The translations under genes and the position numbers were made by a program. DNA of 64,000 nt, from NCBI GenBank assembly GCA_047600785.1, contig JASGKH010000002.1, forward strand, positions 3,348,001 to 3,412,000. Direction: 5' to 3'. This document shows positions 18,571 through 26,325 of the stretch, in pieces. The notes beneath the pieces were generated by a model. The model worked only from the letters and a program-made list of their open reading frames with translations. It ran no database searches and had not been told where the DNA came from. This stretch comes from Breznakibacter sp047600785. Lineage in GTDB: Bacteria > Bacteroidota > Bacteroidia > Bacteroidales > Marinilabiliaceae. Numbering within the stretch: the stretch's first letter is position 1; the number at the start of each line of letters is the position of its first letter.

Positions 18571-19170
18571 TACATTTTAAACGTGCCCGAGAAGATCGAA
18601 CGCCGTTGTTCCCGTATCTCCAATTCCGTCACGGAAAGGATGCCGGACATTCTCCTGTTCACGTCCGAAAACAACACGGACGCGAAAGCATTAAAAAACT
18701 TTCTGGGCACCGAAGGTTCTTCCCAATCATCGAGGAACTTGTTCGAACACCAGCACTTTCCCGTCGGGCTTCAACACCCGTTCGGCCTCTGCGATGCATT
18801 TTTGGGGATCGGGAATGACCGCAAGTATCAGGTTCAGGACCACGCAATCGAACGACTGGCCGGCAAAGGCCAACTGTTGTCCGTCCATTTCCAGAACCTC
18901 GACCTCCAGTCCTAATTTTGCCGCCCGCCGCGACAGTTTCCTCAGCATGGCCGGCGTAATGTCCGTGGCTGTAATCTTGTAATTGCCCTTCAGGTTTGGC
19001 AAATCCAGACCAGTGCCCGCCCCTACGATCAATATCGAATCGCCGTCCCGGGGAGCCAGCATCCGGATTGCTTTTTCCCGCTCTTTTTGTAGAACGGCAA
19101 GAAGCATGTCATAATAAACACTGTGGACCGAATACCTTATCCTGTTCCACCTGTTTGTATTGATAACCAT
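18543..19170 (-). pseudogene. SAM-dependent methyltransferase broken by a +1 frameshift (or sequencing error)
   Basis: Class I methyltransferase resembling phospholipid N-methyltransferase PmtA-type enzymes: NRWNRIRYSVHSVYYD at the N-terminus, the SAM site ILIVGAGTGLDLP, TATDITPAML, and LILAVIPDP. The first frame stops at a TGA at 18727 after LVFEQVPR. Removing one base near 18741 restores VFEKFLDDWEEPSVPRKFF and then FSDVNRR to a TAA at 18543, exactly the conserved C-terminal half, giving about 208 aa from ATG 19170. The longer start at 19209 is less likely because family members begin near NRWNRIRY. A single-base insertion is the simplest explanation. Confidence 0.8.
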
Positions 19171-19245
19171 ACACGGGTAATTTTGCCCGGCCAACGTTTG
19201 GCATTCCATTTATTTTTTGTTCCCACGTTGTTTAAACCGGTCATG

Positions 19246-19279
19246 CAAAGATACCGACGGGCTTTCGCAACCTGGTTGC
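19246..19279 (-). promoter_or_regulatory. Promoter and possible operator of the methyltransferase-ATPase unit
   Basis: On the minus strand TATCTTTG (19253-19246) fits the -7 consensus. Upstream of it lies a perfect 5-bp inverted repeat GCAAC-CTG-GTTGC (19267-19279), overlapping where a polymerase would bind. A metal-responsive repressor site is a guess based on the efflux pump downstream. Confidence 0.4.
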
Positions 19280-19513
19280 AAACTATTCTGGGAACACCGA
19301 TTGACGTAAGGGCCGTTGTAAGTACGGCTTTGTCCGGTCGGGCGACGAGTAATCTGACGTTGGGCCGTAAAATGGGAGTGGCTCAATACCAAAGCGATTC
19401 TGATATAAATAAGTTAAAACATTACATGGCCCCAACCAATCCAAGAAAACATCGGAGCCGCACGGCATATGATTGTTTACGATCTGTCCGGGAATGTCGG
19501 CCATCAACGCAAA

Positions 19514-19544
19514 GTTGCAAATCTATTTCAAACACCTACTTTTG
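19514..19544 (+). promoter_or_regulatory. Bacteroidota promoter upstream of the gene at 19641
   Basis: GTTG (19514) - 19 nt - TACTTTTG (19537-19544). This matches both elements with ideal spacing. The rest of the 470-bp spacer 19171-19640 has only the element at 19246-19279 and nothing else I recognise. Confidence 0.6.
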
Positions 19545-19640
19545 AAATCCGGCCGTTAGCTGGCTCCTGTAAAGTAGCAGCTGCTTCTTGCCACGTGTCC
19601 GGAGAGGATATCAATGAAGGAACCGATAAACTATACATAT

Positions 19641-20219
19641 ATGATACGTACACTGGCTTACCTATACCTGTCGGTGGCTCTTTGTGCCGCCATGCCGATG
19701 GCCCATGCACAAGGGAAGCCTGGTTTTTGGATAGAACAAGACGGACAACGCATTGTCGTGCAACACGATGTAGTGACGCTTCAAAAGGACGATTTCGATC
19801 TGATGTTTAAAATTTCCAAGGGCGAAGCTGTGCTGGTCAATGCCTCGTTACAACCGCATTCGTACCACATGGCCCAACGGGGTGAAGAAACCACAAGGAT
19901 ACCCGGCTTCGAGAGTACGGGTATGGCCGAAGGACTCTTTAACCCGGATCTCGAATTATTTATTTCAAACGATTCGCCAAGCTATTGGTTTTACGACAAT
20001 GCCAAGAGCCACCGGTTCAACTCGGCAGAACCGGCAAAAGGCAAATTCATCTGCCGCCGCACGGTACAAACCCTTTACGACGTGGACGGGGAGAAGCGGA
20101 TAAATATTCGGCAACTAAGCGCACCGCTTTATTTGGTAATAGTTTTTGAAAAGAAAACGAAAAAGAACCCGCCGGCCACAGAGACGGAAAAAGTGTGGTT
20201 AAAGATCAACTGGAAATGA
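19641..20219 (+). CDS. Exported hypothetical protein
   Basis: About 192 aa from ATG 19641 with a signal peptide ending at AHAQ (about residue 24). The in-frame ATG at 19614 would add nine polar residues before the signal, so it is not preferred. The mature part is beta-rich (FWIEQDGQRIVVQHD, then KDDFDLMFKI), with a Lys-rich C-terminal segment. I do not recognise the family. A HEAT-repeat gene follows after 27 bp, so the two probably form an operon driven by the promoter at 19514. Confidence 0.7.
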   Translation: MIRTLAYLYLSVALCAAMPMAHAQGKPGFWIEQDGQRIVVQHDVVTLQKDDFDLMFKISKGEAVLVNASLQPHSYHMAQRGEETTRIPGFESTGMAEGLFNPDLELFISNDSPSYWFYDNAKSHRFNSAEPAKGKFICRRTVQTLYDVDGEKRINIRQLSAPLYLVIVFEKKTKKNPPATETEKVWLKINWK

Positions 20220-20246
20220 CCATTTTATCTGTTTACCCGTAGCTCA

Positions 20247-20945
20247 ATGATAAAAAGCCAATCCGGCCAACTGGCCCAAAGAGGTTTTGTGGAAGCAGGG
20301 GCCGAAGGCGGTTTTGCGCACCTCTCCGAAACGCAACGGTTGGCAATGTTGAAAAGCGCATTGCCAACCGAACGGACAATTGCGGCCCGGCTGCTAAGAT
20401 CGGCCGCCCAGGAGCAATGCGCCGTTACCGGACTGGTGAACGCATTGAGGATTGAGAAAAAGCTATACCCGAAAATCGAAATCTGTGACGCGTTGGTGTC
20501 GTTTGGCGAACTGGCCGTCGAACCGTTGACAGGCTTACTGGGACAAATCGGGCACAACCAGCACGCGCGGATCCCGGAGAAGGGCTTTCGCAAGCAGGGT
20601 TATCCACTGCCGCGCGACATTACGGCCAGAACCCTTATCCGTATCGGGACGCCCGCACTCCCTGCTTTATTCGATGTGTTACGTAGCGATAACCTGTCGG
20701 CATTGAGCGAAGCAATCGACGCCATTGGCCATATCTGCTTCTATACACACCGACCTGGTGTACTTCCTTTGTTGAAAGAGTGTTTTGAGAAACACGACGA
20801 TCAAACATTGATCAAATGGAAAATCGTAAGGGCCATGAGTGCGTTTCCCCAAAGCCACGGTTTTTTGCAGGAAGTATTGAAAAATGGGGAAGAAGAATTG
20901 AAACCGGAAGCAAAAAGGAGCCTACAGCTGATCTCGACTTCGTAA
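20247..20945 (+). CDS. HEAT-repeat protein of unknown function
   Basis: 232 aa, no signal peptide, made of paired amphipathic helices of about 30-35 residues (for example ICDALVSFGELAVEPLTGLL and LIRIGTPALPALFDVL, which have the Pro/Gly spacing of HEAT/PBS-lyase repeats). Such proteins act as scaffolds; no partner can be named. It follows the exported gene at 19641 by 27 bp. Confidence 0.72.
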   Translation: MIKSQSGQLAQRGFVEAGAEGGFAHLSETQRLAMLKSALPTERTIAARLLRSAAQEQCAVTGLVNALRIEKKLYPKIEICDALVSFGELAVEPLTGLLGQIGHNQHARIPEKGFRKQGYPLPRDITARTLIRIGTPALPALFDVLRSDNLSALSEAIDAIGHICFYTHRPGVLPLLKECFEKHDDQTLIKWKIVRAMSAFPQSHGFLQEVLKNGEEELKPEAKRSLQLISTS

Positions 20946-21046
20946 ACGGGAGCCTGTCCCAAGAATTGACGTTCCATCGGTTGTCCGTGGAGAAAAACTG
21001 AGGCAAACCGGTATGTGCCTGTTCCGGGACCAACATGCCATATCCC

Positions 21047-21406
21047 CTACTCCCCTTTGTGTTTTTGCAACAGCTTCCTAAAATAAGTGTCGATTACCAG
21101 AAGGAACAAGGCCATTGCGCCAATGCAGATACTGGATTTCAGAAAACCCATCGAGGTCGGGTCCATCTGGATTTTAGGAAAGCTCAACTGTACATCAAAA
21201 GGGAAAAAAACAGATACCACGTAATAGCCCCCGCCGGCCAACAAAACAGCCAAGACGCAGGTCACCATCAACCCAATGACGTAGGCCCGTCGTTTTTTCT
21301 TTTCGGCGCCCGTTATGATTTGTTGCATCACCCGGTTTTCAAAACCGTATGGCAGTTGGGCATTGGCTTGCCGAAGGATTTTTCTTAACGCTTTATCTTG
21401 ATCCAT
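21047..21406 (-). CDS. Single-operon membrane partner of the ECF sigma factor
   Basis: 119 aa with two hydrophobic segments (about residues 42-70 and 88-108). The N-terminal soluble part (ALRKILRQANAQLPYGFENRVMQQI) is short and lacks the zinc anti-sigma motif HxxxCxxC. The start overlaps the sigma-factor stop by 14 bp, indicating coupling. By position it is a candidate anti-sigma factor, but this is an inference; small membrane proteins of this kind are common behind Bacteroidota ECF genes. Confidence 0.75.
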   Translation of the reverse strand: MDQDKALRKILRQANAQLPYGFENRVMQQIITGAEKKKRRAYVIGLMVTCVLAVLLAGGGYYVVSVFFPFDVQLSFPKIQMDPTSMGFLKSSICIGAMALFLLVIDTYFRKLLQKHKGE

Positions 21407-21956
21407 GGCTCGTTTGTTTCATCCATACGTACAACTTCTTCCGTATGCGAAATAATTTAATTTTGACATTCGCCGGTGAGATTCCCAAAATAACCGCAAG
21501 TTCCTGTACCGATTTATCGTGGTGGTAATACAACGTGACCAATGCTTTCTCATCGGGAGGCAATTCGTTTACGGCCCCTTCCAACTGCATTAGAACATCT
21601 TCGTCGGACTCATTGTTCAGCAATTCATCCACCCCGCTGTCGGGTACGTTTTGCAAAAGAGATTCATCCATAAAAGGAGATGCTGTTTTTCTTTTGCGCG
21701 TAGCCGAAATGGCCGTGTTGTAAGCAATGCGGTACAGCCACGTCGAAAACCGGCAATCTCCCCGGAACGTTCCCAGCTTATTGAAACATTTGACGAACAC
21801 ATCCTGGGTCAGTTCCTCGGCATCCTCGTGGGAAGCGACAATACGCACGATCAATGCATGCACTTTACGTGCGTATGTATCAAGTATGTACGAAAACAAC
21901 AAGGTATTGCCATCTTGGATTTGCCTGATGTAGTCTTGTTCTGTTTTCGTTTCCAT
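21393..21956 (-). CDS. RNA polymerase ECF-type sigma-70 factor
   Basis: 187 aa. Region 2 is residues about 20-90 (EDAEELTQDVFVKCFNKLG, FSTWLYRIAYN) and region 4 about 125-180 with the helix-turn-helix KSVQELAVILGISPANVKIKL. Length and two-domain structure fit the ECF group. The downstream overlapping membrane protein (21047-21406) is probably its regulator. A divergent DUF6249 gene lies 213 bp upstream, in the arrangement often seen with this family. Confidence 0.92.
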   Translation of the reverse strand: METKTEQDYIRQIQDGNTLLFSYILDTYARKVHALIVRIVASHEDAEELTQDVFVKCFNKLGTFRGDCRFSTWLYRIAYNTAISATRKRKTASPFMDESLLQNVPDSGVDELLNNESDEDVLMQLEGAVNELPPDEKALVTLYYHHDKSVQELAVILGISPANVKIKLFRIRKKLYVWMKQTSHGSR

Positions 21957-22169
21957 ACATGCATTGGACGCTTCTTTTGCCGGCCGGTTACATGTCAGGA
22001 ACGGTTAGCAAAAAAGTTCGGGGTTGCAAGTTGCAGATTATTGCCACTAACCGCTAAAAACAAAAAACCGACCACTTATCCTTTTGGGCACTTTCCGATG
22101 TAACCGATTGAAAAAGGAAGCGTCAAAAAAGGCAAAAAGCAAGTTTAACGCAAATAAAACTGAAAAACC

Positions 22170-22589
22170 ATGATGGATTTTATTTCAATCCCTGCGGTGG
22201 TGGGAATCATCACGCTGGGAATTTACAAGCTGTTTGAACTGTTTGTGCGCAGAAGGGAGAGGCTGAATATAATTGAAAAGGTTGGCGAAAAAATCGACCC
22301 TTCCTTCCTTGGAGAAGCCCACCCAATTCCCGTCAAAATCTCTGGCCGATTTTCGTTTGGCAGTTTAAAAGCGGCCTGTTTGCTGATTGGCATTGGTCTG
22401 GGATTGTTGATCGGCTACACAATCTCTTTGAATTCGCTTCCTTATGGAGGTATCTACTCCGACAATTACCAGCAGAACCAGCTAATGGGGGTTATATTTG
22501 GTGCATCGGTATTGGTATTCAGCGGACTGGGACTACTGACGGCTTTTGTAATCGAAATGAAAATCGAGAAGAAAAACAAAAACCAGTAA
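22170..22589 (+). CDS. DUF6249-like membrane protein
   Basis: 139 aa with three hydrophobic segments (about 6-24, 68-86 and 107-130). An N-terminal membrane helix is followed by an ERLNIIEKVGEKIDP soluble stretch, as in the DUF6249 proteins that accompany ECF sigma factor operons in Bacteroidota. Divergent from the sigma gene, with a terminator right after it. Function unknown. Confidence 0.72.
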   Translation: MMDFISIPAVVGIITLGIYKLFELFVRRRERLNIIEKVGEKIDPSFLGEAHPIPVKISGRFSFGSLKAACLLIGIGLGLLIGYTISLNSLPYGGIYSDNYQQNQLMGVIFGASVLVFSGLGLLTAFVIEMKIEKKNKNQ

Positions 22590-22614
22590 ACCAAACCTGG
22601 GCACGGCCAACCGC

Positions 22615-22655
22615 AAAGCGCATTGACGGAAATATTGTTCGGCAATGCGCTTTTT
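22615..22655 (+). terminator. Intrinsic terminator after the DUF6249 gene
   Basis: AAAGCGCATTG / CAATGCGCTTT with a 17-nt loop and a T-tract, 25 bp after the stop. Confidence 0.8.
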
Positions 22656-22666
22656 GTTATTTTAGG

Positions 22667-22830
22667 GCAACTCGACGGAAACGGATTCAAAAAACTTATC
22701 CTGTCGCCCCACGAGTCCAAAAGACGGCAATTTCAGCAAAACCGATCCGTATCGATACTATTACATCGGCTTTACCACCAATCCGTTTTCGGAGAAAGAG
22801 TACGATCCACTGAGCATGTTAAAACAATGA
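22667..22830 (+). pseudogene. Orphan C-terminal coding fragment
   Basis: A 53-codon open stretch that ends at TGA 22828-22830 and starts right after an in-frame TAG, with no start codon. It reads protein-like sequence (SPKDGNFSKTDPYRYYYIG then NPFSEKEYDPLSM), rich in Tyr and Asp. It has no upstream partner on either strand. It looks like the 3' end of a deleted gene; the family is not identified. Confidence 0.4.
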
Positions 22831-22891
22831 TTTCGCCAATTCATCATCCCATTTGAAACAATTCATCCTCGCCGGCACTAACATACCACGT

Positions 22892-22899
22892 TAATTTTG
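22892..22899 (+). promoter_or_regulatory. -7 promoter element upstream of the pectate lyase
   Basis: TAATTTTG (TAnnTTTG) 56 nt before the start codon; the -33 element is not clear. Confidence 0.45.
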
Positions 22900-22955
22900 T
22901 ATAAGCTGAACCCATGGGAGTTCGGCATCGAATCCAATCTGGTAAATTTTAGTGT

Positions 22956-25262
22956 ATGATGAAAAAACTACTCACATTTATGGGCGCCATGCTTGCTTCG
23001 GCTGCCATATGGGCCCAAACCCTTACAATCAACGAATCGGCAGGATGGCTTGAGTCGGCCTACGTAAAATGGCAACCGTCCGGAAACGCCGGCAGCTACA
23101 ATGTTTATTACAGTGGCGGGGGGGTCTCCGACAAGAAAATCGACAACCAGCTTATCCGCAGCTACGGTACCTACTACCGTGCCGACGTGCCGGGCCTCAA
23201 GGCAGGCGCATATACCATAAAAGTGGTGCCCGTTGTTGACAATGTGGAAGGCGACGGCACCGTAACCGGCGAACTCACCGTGCAGGCCCATGACCGCAGC
23301 GGCTTTGCATTTTCGGACAACCGGACACCCGGGGCCTACAAGGCCGACGGTACGCCAAAAGACAATGCCGTCATTATTTACGTCACGGAAAACACGAAGA
23401 ACACGGTATCGCTGGATGTCACCGGGGCCAACTCAAATCCTTGTGTGGGGTTACAGGCAATTTTGGGCGGATTCAAGAAAGGCAAGGACACCCGCCCGCT
23501 GATCGTACGCATGATTGGGCAAATCACCGACTTGAGCAACATGTACAACGGGGACATCGTCATCGAGAACAACAACAACGCCTCAAGTTTCATCACGGTT
23601 GAAGGCATAGGCGATGATGCAGTGGCCGATGGCTGGGGCATCAGGATCAAGAACGCGTCCAACATCGAAATCCGCAACATCGGAACCATGAACTGCGACA
23701 GTAGCGAAGGCGACAACATCGGGCTTCAGCAAGAAAACGACCACATTTGGGTACACCACTGCGATTTTTTCTATGGCAACGCAGGTAGCGACGCCGACCA
23801 AATAAAGGGCGACGGGGCATTGGATTGCAAAAAATCGACCTATGTCACCTTTTCATACAACCACTTTTGGGATTCGGGCAAATCAAACCTTCTGGGATTG
23901 AGCGAAGGGACCACTTCCGGATTGTACATCACTTTCCACCACAACTGGTACGACCATTCCGATTCCCGCCACCCGCGCGTGCGCTACTATTCGGCCCACG
24001 TGTACAACAATTATTATGACGGCAATGCCAAATACGGCGTGGGATCGACCGAAGGCTCGTCGGTATTTGCGGAAGCCAACTATTTCCGCAACTGCAAATA
24101 CCCTATGCTGACATCGATGCAGGGATCGGACGTATTCAATGAAACCACACAAAAGAACGACTATGCCAATATGCCAACGTTCTCAAAAGAAGACGGGGGA
24201 ACCATCAAAGCATTCAACAACTATATGTCCGGACAAAAACGCTTTATTCCCTATGGCGCCACAGGATACTCGGCATTTAATTCTACGGTGGACTTCGACG
24301 CTTACGTGGCTTCCTCGCGTAACGAAACAGTGGGCAGTCAGGTGGTGTCGTACCAGGGAAGCAATGTTTACAATAACTTCGACACCGACGCATCGGTCAT
24401 GTACGACTACACACCCGATAGTCCCGAAGATGCCAAAACAAACGTGATGTCATACGCGGGCCGTACGAACGGCGGCGATTTCAAATGGACGTTCGACAAT
24501 GCCGTGGACGACGCCTCATATGCCGTCAATACAGCATTGAAAGCCGCACTGACCAATTACAAAACCAGTTTGGTATCCATTCAGGGCGAAAGCAGCGGCA
24601 ATGGCGGAGGTTCGGGTGACGACGACGGTTCTGAAGATACCGGAGGAGGAGACACGGGCGGTGGTGTAACCACGGGTGATATGGTGCATAACTTTACATT
24701 GTCGGACAAGACAAGTACGTTTTACACTATCACCGGCAGTTTGTCATCAAATTACGGAACGGTAAGTTATGCAGGATCAACCCTGACCCAATGTCTGAAG
24801 ATGGAATCAAGCACGAAAATCGAGTTTACCACCACACAAACAAGCACGCTTACGCTGGTATTTAACGGAACTTATACAGGAACGATAAAAATTGACGGAA
24901 CGACCTATACAGTCACTTCGTCGGGGACCATCACAGAAACCCTTCCGATCGGGAATCATACCATTGCCAAAGGAAGCGGTTCAACCTATCTGTTTTACAT
25001 GAGCGTGGCGTACCCGGTTGCCACCTCCGTCGATCGGCCCAACGTGCCTAACCCTGTTTTATATCCTAACCCGGTTGTCAACCGACTCTTTGTTTCGTCT
25101 GCGTCGAAAGCGGAACGGGTAGAGGTTTACAATCTGGCCGGTATACTGGTAGAAAGCTCCCATGACAGCACGGTCGAGCTAGGCCATTTGACGCACGGCA
25201 TATATCTGGTGAAGGTATTTACCGAACAAGGTGTGTTCAGCCAAACGATCATTAAAAAGTAA
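22956..25262 (+). CDS. Secreted pectate lyase (PL1-like) with T9SS C-terminal domain
   Basis: Cleaves pectin/polygalacturonate by beta-elimination; 768 aa. Signal peptide to about residue 20 (AIWAQ), an Fn3-like domain (about 22-108), the parallel beta-helix lyase (about 110-430), a Gly/Asp-rich linker (about 545-570), a beta-sandwich, and a type IX sorting domain (about 685-768: NPVLYPNPVVNRLFV, GIYLVKVFTEQGVF). The lyase shows IWVHHCDFFYG, YNHFWDSGKSN and the catalytic-Arg segment SRHPRVR, where R341 is the R-x-P-R arginine. It depends on type IX secretion. The PAS-LuxR regulator and TonB receptor downstream may form a small pectin locus (inference). Confidence 0.92.
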   Translation: MMKKLLTFMGAMLASAAIWAQTLTINESAGWLESAYVKWQPSGNAGSYNVYYSGGGVSDKKIDNQLIRSYGTYYRADVPGLKAGAYTIKVVPVVDNVEGDGTVTGELTVQAHDRSGFAFSDNRTPGAYKADGTPKDNAVIIYVTENTKNTVSLDVTGANSNPCVGLQAILGGFKKGKDTRPLIVRMIGQITDLSNMYNGDIVIENNNNASSFITVEGIGDDAVADGWGIRIKNASNIEIRNIGTMNCDSSEGDNIGLQQENDHIWVHHCDFFYGNAGSDADQIKGDGALDCKKSTYVTFSYNHFWDSGKSNLLGLSEGTTSGLYITFHHNWYDHSDSRHPRVRYYSAHVYNNYYDGNAKYGVGSTEGSSVFAEANYFRNCKYPMLTSMQGSDVFNETTQKNDYANMPTFSKEDGGTIKAFNNYMSGQKRFIPYGATGYSAFNSTVDFDAYVASSRNETVGSQVVSYQGSNVYNNFDTDASVMYDYTPDSPEDAKTNVMSYAGRTNGGDFKWTFDNAVDDASYAVNTALKAALTNYKTSLVSIQGESSGNGGGSGDDDGSEDTGGGDTGGGVTTGDMVHNFTLSDKTSTFYTITGSLSSNYGTVSYAGSTLTQCLKMESSTKIEFTTTQTSTLTLVFNGTYTGTIKIDGTTYTVTSSGTITETLPIGNHTIAKGSGSTYLFYMSVAYPVATSVDRPNVPNPVLYPNPVVNRLFVSSASKAERVEVYNLAGILVESSHDSTVELGHLTHGIYLVKVFTEQGVFSQTIIKK

Positions 25263-25285
25263 CGGTGAAAAAATCAGACTTCTGA

Positions 25286-25322
25286 ACAAAGAAAGGCTGT
25301 CGGGTTGACAGCCTTTCTTTGT
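25286..25322 (+). terminator. Intrinsic terminator after the pectate lyase
   Basis: Perfect 16-bp inverted repeat ACAAAGAAAGGCTGTC and its complement around a 5-nt loop, with a T-rich tail. Confidence 0.88.
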
Positions 25323-25371
25323 TGTAAAACCACCGGTCCCTTACATTTCCCTGGTCATCCGGCTTATCTCC

Positions 25372-25403
25372 TTGGCAATACGACCCGCAAAATGCTAATT
25401 TTG
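25372..25403 (+). promoter_or_regulatory. Promoter of the PAS-LuxR regulator gene
   Basis: TTG (25372-25374) - 21 nt - TAATTTTG (25396-25403), with a 22-nt leader to the start codon. Good match to the Bacteroidota consensus. Confidence 0.65.
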
Positions 25404-25425
25404 GGTAAACAGAAAACAGACGTAC

Positions 25426-26205
25426 ATGCATAACTTGGCCAATCTTATGGAGAAATACGACCAGTTGCTCTCATCCCAATATTTCATCGAAACCGATTTG
25501 GACTACTCGGCATTTGACAGGCAAGTGCCGTTCCTTGACCAAATGGCCACCCTGAAAAACAGCGGCATCACGGTGTTCGACCTACACCGGCGAAAACACA
25601 TTTACTCGTCCTACAACCTTGAAGAGATTTTCGGATACGATTACCAAAAAGTCCGATCCATTGGCAATGACTACTTCAATTCGCGTATCCACCCCGATGA
25701 TTTTTATGCGCTTACCTTTCGTTCCGTGGGCGTAATGGAGCTTGTGCTCGGTATGCCCGTCAACGAACGGCGCAACTACAAGTTGCTCAACGAATACCGG
25801 ATACTGAACCAATACGACCAATACATCCGCATCATCGAACAGCATTCGTTGCTTGAACTGGACAAACACGGGAACTGCTGGCTGAGTTTGGGCATTATCG
25901 ACATTTCGCCCAACCAGGAACCCTTTCCCGGTGTCAAAAGCCAGCTGGTGAACATCCGTAACGGCGCCATTTGTGATTACTCACAACCTGTTGCAACGGC
26001 AACCAATCCGGGAGTATCGTTAACCAAACGTGAAACCGAGATCCTCCAAAAGGTGAAAGAAGGGATGTTAAGCAAGGAAATATCCGATGAACTATCGTTG
26101 AGCGTGCACACGGTAAACACGCACCGCCAAAACATCCTCAAAAAACTGGGGGTCGGAAACTCCATGGAAGCAGTGGAATTTGCGTCGAAGCTGGGATTGG
26201 TGTGA
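25426..26205 (+). CDS. LuxR-type regulator with a PAS-like N-terminal domain
   Basis: 259 aa transcription factor. The C-terminal helix-turn-helix (about 198-259) is LTKRETEILQKVKEG, SKEISDELSLSVHTVNTH, QNILKKLGV, typical of the LuxR/NarL family. The N-terminal 180 residues have no receiver Asp but show a PAS-like fold signature (IYSSYNLEEIFGYDYQKV, RIHPDDFYALT, YRILNQYDQYIRI), as in orphan Bacteroidota regulators that sense small ligands. It has its own promoter and lies between the pectate lyase and the TonB receptor. Not an ordinary two-component response regulator. Confidence 0.85.
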   Translation: MHNLANLMEKYDQLLSSQYFIETDLDYSAFDRQVPFLDQMATLKNSGITVFDLHRRKHIYSSYNLEEIFGYDYQKVRSIGNDYFNSRIHPDDFYALTFRSVGVMELVLGMPVNERRNYKLLNEYRILNQYDQYIRIIEQHSLLELDKHGNCWLSLGIIDISPNQEPFPGVKSQLVNIRNGAICDYSQPVATATNPGVSLTKRETEILQKVKEGMLSKEISDELSLSVHTVNTHRQNILKKLGVGNSMEAVEFASKLGLV

Positions 26206-26277
26206 TTAACCCCCGGAATCCCAAAGGTTTTGGAAACCGTTGGGGTTTGGATGGCTACAATTACTGACAAATCAGTA

Positions 26278-26308
26278 TTTGCCCTCTCTTGCCCTCCCCA
26301 TAGTTTTG
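26278..26308 (+). promoter_or_regulatory. Promoter of the TonB-dependent receptor gene
   Basis: TTTG (26278-26281) - 19 nt - TAGTTTTG (26301-26308). Both elements match the Bacteroidota consensus with ideal spacing. Confidence 0.72.
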
Positions 26309-26325
26309 CATAAAAAAGGATGGTT

